64,000 bases of DNA from Metridium senile. Lineage: Eukaryota > Cnidaria > Anthozoa > Actiniaria > Metridiidae. A program made the position numbers and the translations under genes. Position 1 is the first letter of the stretch; each line of letters begins with the position of its first letter. The stretch is taken from the NCBI GenBank assembly GCA_949775045.1, contig OX459100.1, forward strand, positions 2,915,936 to 2,979,935, in the 5' to 3' direction. The notes under the pieces were generated by a model. It was not told the DNA's origin and searched no databases. It saw only the letters and a program-made list of their open reading frames with translations. Shown piece after piece: positions 45,777 to 57,700 of the stretch.

Positions 45777-48700
45777 CTATTTGAGTCGTTTGAGTGCATT
45801 AGACACTCCCTTTGTCATAAAGGATCCCATCTCTTCCTTGCTAACTTCCTCATCACCGTCCCGGTCAGAGAATCTCATGATGATGTCACGCCAGTCACTG
45901 ATGTCTTTCATGTCTGGTGAAGTCTAGAATTATGGTTATTAATATTGATATTATCAGGTAAATATTTTGCAATGTTAACATTAAACAATGAGAGGCCTTA
46001 AAGTGCATCTAAGGACTTATACAATACTTTCTGTATCCATTCTACATTAAGTGAATAGTTGGATAGTGAAATATTTCTTGATTTGAGTGATTCGTCTTTA
46101 AGTCATTAGGACTTACACTTCCAATATGTTAATGACTGTGAAGTCATACCATGCATGCATGTTTCATTAAATATACAAACGTTAACAGGCTCACACAATT
46201 AGTATTAGAAAGATACAATAATTATACTCGTAGTTTACACAAAGTTAAATGTAACTTTGGTGGGTAATAATGACCAGTGTTTAGTATTATGATTAAAACA
46301 AGTACACGCAAATGCCTTGTATGACGTCACATTCATTAGCATATTGCAAGTACAAACCCTTATAACTTAAAGACGCATCACTCAAGTCAAGAAATATTTC
46401 ACTATTCAACTATTCACTTCGTGTAGAATTGATGCAGAAAGTATTGTATTACGGTTGAGGTGCACTTTAATTAAAATATATATATTTTAAATGTTAAAAT
46501 AAATTAATATAATAGTCCCCTTCACAGTTCCCTGCGCCATCTTGAAAGGTAGACTGACCTTTGCATCAAGCGAGACTAATGTTCAGCCTGCTATGCTCAA
46601 TGAGACACATGTATTATTGTCCAGTAAGGTGCTGAAAGGTCTCTATCATTGCTTACCGGACAATTATTCAGCCTGCTATGCTCAATGAGACACATGTATT
46701 ATTGTCCAGTAATGTGCTGAAAGGTCTCTATCATTGCTTACCGGACAATTATTCACGTGTCTCTATCATTGCAAGCTCAACCGTCGTCTCGCTTTGAAGC
46801 AAAGGCCCGGCTACCTTTCAAGATGGCGCAGGGAACTGTGAATGGCTCTAATAGTCCCTTTACATTAACAATCATGTATGGTGAACATTGCATACAATGT
46901 TAATAATTTTGTCTGCACCTCCAGAAACTAGTTGGAGGTTTGGATCCAGTTGGGCGAGTTGGACGAGTCGGACGCACAGAGACTGGGTAGGCAGTCACAT
47001 AATGGTTATTCAAATATTTCCTTTCATAATACCTTTGCCGTAATATATTTGGACAACCATTATGTTAATACCTACACAAAGTAGTGACCGTCTACTTAAA
47101 CAAGCTGCCCAGTCTCCGTGCGTCTGACTCGTTCAACTCGCCCCACTGGTTTCTGGGGAGAGGGATTTTCTTACGTTTTTGAACTTCAAGTAGAGATCAC
47201 GAACCAAAGCGTCAAGTTCTGCTCCACCAATTTTACCACTATGGTCCTGGTTTTGAAATAAAAAAAGAAACATGGTTGAGGAAATCACAGCAAAAAAAAA
47301 AAACATACATATCTCTCCTGTGTATGAATACACAATAAACACCCGCATAAAAGACAAGTGGATAAGAACCTTCAGGCAGCTGAAATTTGGTCAATAAAGC
47401 ACCATATACATAAGAACCAATTCAGCCTAGCAAATGAAACATGTTTTTATATAAAAAAAATGGGTATCAAAAATTAGAAAACAGCTAGTGGGGTTGATCT
47501 AAGTATGTGCGATACACCACTACAAATACACAGTATTTTGAACATCTTCAGCCTGATTCCTCACTAAAAGCCCGATATATAAGAAGCGCATCAGCCTGAA
47601 CCCCAAAATCACTTAATGTTCTTTTATGGCGGTGTTTACTGTATTCTCTCATTTGGAACACAGGGAACCCAGCATACATAAGTCAGTTTATGCGTTTTAA
47701 ATCACAATAACTTTAAGATTTGGCTCCTACTTCGTGTACCGGACACATTCTACGTAAAAGACCATGTTCGTATTATCTAGCACCGTTGTACTATTTGACA
47801 AAAGGCGCATTTGCACAGGGATAGCCTCAATTCAGAGTAAATTTAAATGAGTTTCTATAGTTGAGCGATAACAATTTTTCGTGCTCTTCTTGGGATTTGT
47901 GAATATTTTTACAACAAATCGAGGCTTAGCCTGTGCAAATGCGCCTTTTGTTAAATAGTACAGTGGTGATAGATAACATGAAGCTGGAGAGTTGAATAGA
48001 AACAACAGTTAAACAATGAACGAAGTTAACAAAGATAACAATACACGGAGAACGACTCTCGATTGCTGAGCTGCGTTAGTAAATTCTGCGTTGGGCTTCC
48101 TGTGTTTCACAGTTTCCCTGCGCTTCCCTATGCTGGTCCTTTGCATCGAAGCCAGACAAACGTTGAGCTTGCAAAGATAGAGACACATGAATAATTGCCC
48201 ATTGAAGTGTTTAAAAGGTCTCTATCATTGCAAGCTCAACGTGCGTCTCGCTTCGATGCAAAGGCCCAGCTACCTTTCAAGATTGCGCAGGGAACTGTGA
48301 AGGGGATCATTAAATTTGGAATAAAAGGGCCGGTGGGGATAATTTTTTTCAGGATTGTTAGCATAGTGGTTTTACTTACAGGGTCGTAATGCTTCCACAG
48401 CTTATCGAAGTCTTTAGACGAGAATCCGTGCTTGTCGATCTAAATTGTACACAAAATAAATAAAACAATTAAAAGTCTGCACTAAACAGGAACAGTAGAT
48501 GAGAAACTAGATCTCAAGTTTTTGCATAAGAAATGACGTCCTTATGTCCGAGAAGAGGACGAGGCACTGAGAGAGTTAAATACCTTGCCCAAGGACACAA
48601 CGCAATCGAACACATTAATCCGATCAATCCACTAGACTATAAACCTAATCCGCTAACGCGTTGCTATGTACGTTTCCACCCAATTCAAAACCTCTGGGGA

Positions 48701-51700
48701 AAAAAGCTTTTCAGTCCAAACACTTTCCACGTGATATCGTAATACATAGGACAAAGAATCGTTTCCCAAAAATATTTGAATTGGGTGGAAACGTGCATAG
48801 CAACGCGTTAGCTGATTTGGTCTATTACGCCTCTCCAGTTAATAGTAGTTAATAAACAAAATATAAATGAATAACAATAGAATAAATAGAACAGGCCATA
48901 ATATATAAAAAATATTATCAGTTTATAGCTACCTCATACGAATTCAGAAAGTTGTTTTCCACTCTCAGGAATCTATGAATAAAAACAGATTATAAGATAA
49001 TATACATGGGGCCTATTTCGCCAATGAGGAATCGAGATACATCCTGGGACGAGTTACAATCATCATCACCATGAAAAAATCCACAAGAAGACTGAGCAAA
49101 ATGTAGCATACCCCTGCAGCTCTGTCATGGTGATCTCACCGTCCTGATCCTTATCGAAGTTTGTCAACTAAAAGAAGAAAAGGAAATATGTAAAAAATAA
49201 ATAGATAATAATATCAATAATATTAATTACAATATGTATATCCAGTCAATCCACCAGAAATGACATTAACACTACGTGACACCAAATAAATACATCTACA
49301 CGTGTAGTAATACTGGCACACTGTAAATGTTTCATCGTTACCTTACCAAGTAATCTACATGTTTCTCTGCCTCATCAGCTGGTTTCTTCGGTTCCTCGTA
49401 GAACTCCAAATAGTCAGCAATAAAACCCTGCCATAATGAATGAAAAAAAAAACAGTAGAGAATAAATAAGTACGGCCCAGGGGTACTCCGTATATTTGAA
49501 TAAATAAATACCGGGGGGTAATCGTTTACTGAAGGTCGGCGGCCGATTTTTAGAAATGAACCCTAAAAAGGTACGTATAGATTAAAAGAACAGTCCAAGT
49601 CCTGTTGAACTCCTAAAACTTTAGGTAAGACTGTGTGATGTTCTTGGCAGCTAAGCTTATTTCTAGTAACAAAACCAAGTAAAAATGACCGTTGCAGGTA
49701 CAGAGTCATGTTACGTAAAATAGCTATTAATCCTAAAAAAAGCACCACCAATATTGAAACTACAAAGAAAGGACAAAGAAAGTCCTCCTGGGTTTAATGA
49801 TGATGTTCTTTATACTTACCCTTAGTTGTTTTCTACCCATATATCCCTCACGGTCTGGATCGTAGTTGGTCCAAATCTGCACACACACACAAAAAACACA
49901 ACAGAATTTTATTTTTTTTATTTGGTGCATGGATATATTGAACTGCTCATACTCATGATGATGATGATGATCTTGAGATGATGATGTTGATGGTGGTGAT
50001 GATGGTGATGATGATGATGATTGTGATGGTGGTGATAGTAATTTTGATGATGGTGATGATAATGATTTTGATGATGGTGAAGATGATGGTGATGATGATT
50101 GTGATGATAATGATGGTGATGCCAAAAGTGTTAATGTTGGTTATGTAATGTTGATGTAGATGGTTCAGGTTGTGCTGATGACGATGATGCAGATCAGTCG
50201 TGATGATGGTGATTACGATGATGATGATGATGGTGTTAACATACCTTCATAAAGTCTACACTACTCATGACGTCATTGGATCCTTTCTTTGCTTTACCAA
50301 CGGGATGTTTCATCGTCAGTAAAAAGTTTTCTTCTACTGGCAAAATACCAGCCAACTACAGAAAAACAATAGAATTCGAATGGCGAAATGGTGAGTTTTA
50401 GGAGAATGTACTACTTCAATGTGCTACTCTATTATATCTTTTGCACAGTTGGTAATAATGTTGCATAGCACATTGTCAGTGGAGCACGAGGCGAGAGAGG
50501 TTGTCAAATACACATTAAAAGTACTACACACAAAGAAACCGAAACAAATGAGCAAACAAACAATCAAACGAACTTAAAAACAAATTAAAAACAAATAAAC
50601 CGTGAAAAAAATTAACAAACGTTCAAACAAACAAAGAAATAAACAATGAAACAAACAAATATTAATGTGTCTATGTATTACCTCGGTAATGTCTAGTTTC
50701 TTGTCATGGTTCTTGTCGTATTTCTGCATGATGTAATCCTTCAACTTTTGCACTTGATCTTTGCTGTAGTTCTGTGGCGTGAATATAAAATAAAATAAGT
50801 AAACATTGTATAGATGTGTCATAAATGTGCGATAACTAGCGGTTGAGTTATCATTAGATTTTTACTAATTATATTGAATTATTAAATGGTGGTGTTAGGT
50901 CTTTTGTGTCTGTCCTGACAGGATCGATGTCAATGGGAGTATACAAAGTTCAGTGTGCATTAATTATCATGCAAATAGCTAGGTACTTACACTCCCATAC
51001 TTCATCTTAAAGAGATCTTTCATAAAAGCATCTATCTCCTTCGCTTCTATGTAGTTATTACCTATAATAATAAAAAAAAAACTATAAGTACAAACAAATG
51101 GATACAGCTAGTTTCAAAAAAGGTACTGTGAATACTGAATAGTGCATTCCAAGACCGAAATGCATTTTGGGGCATGTAATATTGTTTAAAGTAAAATAAA
51201 TGATTTTTTTTTTATTTAACTTTTAGTACATTTCATCAAAAACAATACCAGCTACACGCAGTGAGTAAATATCTGTATATTTACTTTTTATTTCAAATTA
51301 GCTAGAACCAAGGGCCCGCAGTAACATGCAGGCCTTGCTGTTGCGGGTTCCCTGCCCATCCCAGTTTAATTACATGATATAGCATGTAGAGATTTTGTCT
51401 GCGCATGCGTTTGTTTTGATGCTAAAATTCCTTTTCACGTCGAATGAAAGAATTTTATGCTGACATGGAACATTTAGTTTGCAATCTCATCTTGCACAAC
51501 TATGTTCAAGAACCGAATTACTGAGATATCAAATGTTGACCGTCTACTAGTGCGCTGTAGTTAATTATTTCAATCGAACAAACTCCGGATGGAAAAATAT
51601 CACACGTCAAAGTCTGCCTAATAACCGGAATACCATGACAGATAAAGCTTTATAGTAAAGATAGGTTTGAAAAGCTAAAAAGTGTATTTCGAACCTAATT

Positions 51701-54700
51701 AAATGGGGAAAAAGTTATCTTCAAGCGATATTTTGTTTTGAGATATGGAAAGAGCTAATAGACCTCTTTACCTCCGTATGCAAATTGCCAATTTCAGACC
51801 ACGTGTCATTCCCTTGAGAATTGTTCTTTTATGATGAACGTGTTATATCATTTACATGTGAAAGAAATAATTCCCAAGGGTAGCATCACGTGATCTGAAA
51901 TGGGACAACAAACAAGGAAGGTAAAGAGGTCTATTACGCACGCACGCACGCACGCACGCGCAGCTCAGCTCAGCTTTCATTGGCATGGCGTCACAACAAC
52001 TCTCTCTCGGCTACGTAGCAATGCTTTATAACCTACGTATATTTTGAAATATTTCGACAGAAATCGAAGTAAGTTGTATTTTGTGACTACCCTCTTCGAC
52101 ACCGCGCGACTTTTCGAGAAAAGCCACAGGAATCCCATCTGCGCCCGTAGAACAAATACTCCACAGGAACCCCACCCGCACGCTCAAATAAAAAATGATC
52201 AGACTTTTTTTCAATATGGCGCTCGGCGCGCGGTAAAAAATAACTTTATATTCATTAAAAAATATCCTCAGATAGACTAGTTGGGCTGCCTGTGATTTTA
52301 CACGTAAACTGTGAGGAAACAAGTGAGGTTTTGGCCGAGAGAGAGAATAGGGAGAGGCGCTTGTCCGTCATTCTTCTTCTCATTCTCTCTCGGCCAAAAC
52401 TTATCCCGATCAAACTTAAATTTGTTTACTTGGAGTTTTCGAGTAAACGTCGAGGGAGCTCTGTTTTCCAATTGATATATCAGCCGTTTTCAAACTACAC
52501 AGATCAGACAAATCTTCTTATGAAAGACCAGGACAAGTCGTCTTGTGTGAAAACGGGGCGAGAACGTTTTTTTTTTGTTGAATTCACATAAGACGTACAT
52601 GTTTAGTAAAAGGCCAAAGTCTCCAAAACGGGAAAAAACTAGACAACATAGAGCTGTCTTGCGCAGCTGTTACGTCTGTTCGTATGATCTATCGACATTA
52701 TCATAAACGTGTGAGATAAATTATTAACCGTCTGAAGCGAGTCTCAAAGACGATAATAGAGTAATTTATTCTAGAAGCATTGATCAGCACATGAGACACA
52801 ATTGACATTCATTTTACTATAAAATTCGAAATGCCATCCCAAAATGAATAATGTAGCGTTCCAAAATTAATTATCCATTTTATGAGTCTCGAAACGCAAG
52901 GATAATAGTTGTAATTACCTTTTGGGAAGAAAACAAAAACGAAACGAGGCTTATTTTACGGACCGTACCACTGAGTTCTTCTTTTTGCCTGTGACTTGAA
53001 TCCATTGTTCAAAAACATTTGCATATAACTGTAATAACAGCTCTTGACTAATTTGTCTGGATGTATTCGAGAAGCATTGATCAGTATGAGACAAATTGAC
53101 ATTCATGCTAGATAGACTTCAATGATATGAATTCCATCAATCATTTACATCAATCATTTACATCCTCTGATGATGTCGGTGCCCGACGAAAGCTTAAGAT
53201 TGAAACAAAAAACAGTAGTATATGGCCTTAAATCAACTCTTATTTACAAAAGTGTTTGCACGACTACTCAGGTGTGTTAAGGCCTGGTTTGAGCCTATTT
53301 TGCATATGAAAATAGGTTTAAAGAGAATCGTGGCCTTTTCTTAGTAGGAATCTTTAATAGGTTGGTATATTTTGTCAAATATACTTTAAGTGAAACTTTC
53401 TGCTACATGTTCACATTGGAAGGGATGTCACGTGACAAGGTACACCAAATTATTAGCTTAGAAATTTTGATTAAAAATGGGGAACACAAAGAATTCTTCG
53501 ATTTTAACGAGCAATGTGTTATTTTGTTTCTGTTATAGAGGTCTTTACAACTACGCCTTTTGCGTTTGGAAAAATACCTTATGTAGAGAGTTATTTTAGA
53601 AAAAAGGTCACGTGACCTATTTTGCATTTAGGTTTTTCCTTAATATCTTTTTGCTCCATGAAGATAGACACGATTAAAAGGCGGTGTCATATGCCTTCGA
53701 TTAATATCTAAAAACCATGCGAATTTCAGCTTGATTGGGAAAGGACAAATGTTCCCCGTTTTCAAAAAACCGTTTTTGCTGCCTTAAAGTCACGTGACCA
53801 ACAAAATGAAAAAAATTTCATATCAAAGGGTTTACAATCTGGAACTACATCTTCCATAAACGAATGATTACGATATGTCTAAAACCCACTGTTTTAGAAA
53901 AGAAACAAAAAAAATCGTAATTTGCAAAAAAACCAGGCCTTAACACACCTGAGTATAACAAAATATTCAGTTAAAATTTGTACTCTTGAAATACTGATAC
54001 CCCACCCCTCCCCCTCGTGAATGTTTAGGGTGGAGTCCTTTTTTAATCCTTTTGTGGTTGACTTATCAATGCATTATATATCATTTCACAGCAATTGGTA
54101 TTGATGTGGGAAAAGCAGGGTCATTTTTCATATGCTTAAGAAAGTAGTCACTATGAGATAATAAAATACTACCATCGAGACAGCTGATTTTCTCAAAGAT
54201 TGAAGATAGAATTCAAAGATATGTAATCCATCATTAATATTATACGTGAATCGGTGTCAAAAAAATAGAAACATTTCAAGAGTCTCATGGAACTGATAAA
54301 AGGATTATTTACTAATTTGACTGATTCTTTTGAGAAGCAAAGATATGTAATCCATCATGAATATTATATGTGCATCGGTGTCAAAAAATTAGAAACATTT
54401 CAAGAGTCTCATGGAACTGATGAAAGGATAATAAACTATTTATGTCTAATTTATTCGAGAAGCATTGATCGTTATACAACGGACAATTGACATAATAATG
54501 CTAGATATAACTCAATGATATGTAATCCATCATGCATGAATATTATATGTGCATCGGTAGCAGTGGTATCAAAAATAAAATTCACGTGAAACTGACGAAA
54601 GAAAAATAAACTAATTCATTCTAGAAGCATTGATCGTAATATAACAGACAATTGACATATTTATGCTGGATAGAACTCGATGATATGTAACCCATTATGA

Positions 54701-57700
54701 ATAATATATACCCTATATAAAGGTAAAATCGAAGTGCTAAGAGCAAAATGACTTCCATTAAGAAGACGTTATAAACTTACTCAATGGTATATAGTTTTCT
54801 GACCATTACGAACAATCGCATTTTATGAATTGATGTTCGAGAAATGGCAAACAGTTTAAAGTCGGTTTTTCTCAATAACTTTATCAATATTTTATTAACA
54901 AAACAAAGTTAAGCGCCTAAAGGAAGACATCATTATAGACACCTGTTTCCACTGAATATTTGTTAAATAAAACGTCACCCCAAGGCGGAAATGGATTATG
55001 ATATTACATGTATGCCTATTTTAAAAAACGTTGTCCAGGGCGATTTAATAGTCATGGTGTTTTCAATAAGAAAATTTATTTTAGACATACACCAATTTTG
55101 AAAAGGCGATAAATAATAAGCGAAAAGTTTTAAGCATACACTAATGTTAAAAAAAGGTTTTCCAAAGCGACGGGCCAATAAACGGATGGGAATAAATCTT
55201 AAAAATACACCAATTTTAAAAAGGTTGTCCAATACGAAAGTTTAGTGGAAAACGAACATAAAGTTTTAGACATAACAATTTTGAAAAGGCGATAAATCAT
55301 AAGCCGAAAAGTTTAATCTTACACTAATGTTTAAAAGGCTTTCCAAAGCGACAGGTCAATCAGATGATAGGACGAAAAGAAATTTTAGAAATACAGCAAT
55401 TTTAAGAAGGGTTGTCAAAGGCATTAGGTCATTCCAAGCTGAAAGAACTGATTATATTTTAGATGTATGTTTTTGTATTTAGTACAGTAGTAAGGCAAGT
55501 TCTCCATTGCGCAGTCTAAGCCTCGATAGCAAGTGATGTGATAGATTCTTTTGTATATATTTAGTACAGACCATGACAAGGCAAGGAATGAACATATCCA
55601 AAAACAATACCAATACCACAGGCTTTTTAATTTATCTGCAATCGAGGCTAAAGCTGAGGAAAAGTACAATAGGTTTCTTACTATTTTTAGTGACGAAAGC
55701 TCGACTGTGGAGAACCCTAGACCGGTATAGCTTTGTTTGGGTTTCAACAAAGATAAGCGCTAATCACCAAATGTCCATGTTTCTATGTGGCAGTAACGAT
55801 GCGGTTTTAAAATCGAAAGGTCTTGAATGATACCTTATCGAAAGGAATTTCGCATGCTGAGTCCCTCTTATGTATAATGTACAATACTAGAAATACCTCA
55901 AGCATATGCTACTTATAGTATAAAATATTATAGTGAAAGCATTTACAGCTATTTTAAAAAGCTTGAATACTGATATTGCTTTCCAAGACCGAAATGCATT
56001 TGTATCGTATGCTATTGTTGAAAGCACAGTTTTAGGTTTATTATCAACTTTGTTAAGTTAGTGCACACACTACAAAACAGTATATCAGCGCTTGCTTCGT
56101 ATAGGAAGCAAATATATCTATTTAATATTTGTATTTTATAAGTTTGCAAGACCAACGATGCATTTTGGTCTTGGAATGCACTATTAACAATTCAGCTGTA
56201 AATGATAATAGGGGGATTTGTATAAAAACACATCAATAACTAAAACAAAGGCAAAAAAAGTTATATGAATGAGAAAATGCCAAAACAAATTGAAAATACT
56301 ACAGAAAGACACACACGAAGAAAGTTTAAATCAACTACGGAAATTAGAAATAACATAGAAAATAGAACATAAAAAGAATACATGCAATTGATCATGAGCT
56401 TAAAAAGCAAGCAAGCAAACAAATAGATATATAAATAAATGCTTTGCTTTTACTCGGACGAAGGGCTAAAGCTTGAAACGTCAGTACAGTTAAGTTAACA
56501 TTTTTTACGGTGTTACAAATTTCATTCTATTACCTATCGTTTATATCAAACACCGACGCAGCCTATACTAGTTTACTCGCTAGTTTCCAAATAAATAAAT
56601 GAATAAACAAAAACAAAATGTTTTATTGTCAATTTTCAGTGTTAAATTTTCTTTTCCCCTCCTTTTTTGCAGCATTTTTGCCGTCAGAATTGAACTCGTA
56701 ATCGCGTCAAAACGTGACTGGTCGACTCGAAAACAATCTGAATTCCATTAGCTCCCAGTTGTTTCTTTGATCAACGACTGACATTGGCTTCGATCCCCCC
56801 ATGAAGCACTTCAAATCATCACCAGATGTTTTATACATTATAATCGAAAAATAAAATAAAAGGAAAATAAACTCAAGAGAGGAATAATAAGAATTTCTCC
56901 AACATAATTTCTTTCGCCTCACTTAGTTTTGATATGATTTTTATTTATTGAATATTTTTAAATGGATCAGTGTTGCATCCTATTTTTGATGGCAAAACTC
57001 AGTCTTTTAAGAAAATAGTTATCTAGAATTATTCCACATGGCGAGTAAATTTATAGTTTTTGATTTTGATAAGGTTTTTTACATTTGGCGGTTTTTCAAG
57101 TCATGTAGTCTTCTTTGACATATTTTTGGTATTTTGTTCAGTATTCCGTACGTGCGTCGTTTTAATGAATGCAGAATGTGAATTTTTTTTTTTTACACAA
57201 TCGTTTTCCTTACATTTTTATTCGCTTGATTTGCAAAGTTCGCAGTGGGGTCTTCAATTCTTTGATATTATAATTAGTCCTTTTTAACATTTGTTTGTTG
57301 TTTTGATGCTGGGTCCATTCACTAAAAAATCGAAATCAAAAACCCCATGAATCTTACCATCGATCACAATCAGTTCGTTTTATCAGATTTTGCATTCCGG
57401 CTCTCGATGGGACTTTCCAAGTCTTGCTACTTTATATTTGCAATATTGCTGGAGGTAAGGTTTAACAACACCATAGCGCACAACTTGAAGAAAATAATCA
57501 ATTATTTAAATAAAAAAAGAATATCAATGTTCACATAATGAATGAACTTGAATATGTATTTTTTTGAATGAAATTGATGAATGAATAAAGGTTTGAATAT
57601 ACAGTTTTTGAATAAAATTGAAGAGCTTTGTAATATGGCATTATAAACATTGTGTTGTAGAATTGTCGCTGATTCTTGAAGACTAGATGATAAAGTATGC

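Larger units (their letters stand above)
52735..54720. repeat. interrupted tandem repeat of about 120-160 bp
   Basis: AGAAGCATTGATC, GACAATTGACAT and ATATGTAATCCATCATGAAT recur near 52775, 53070, 54220, 54345, 54460 and 54610. The array is split by the element at 53267-53953. Confidence 0.7.
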
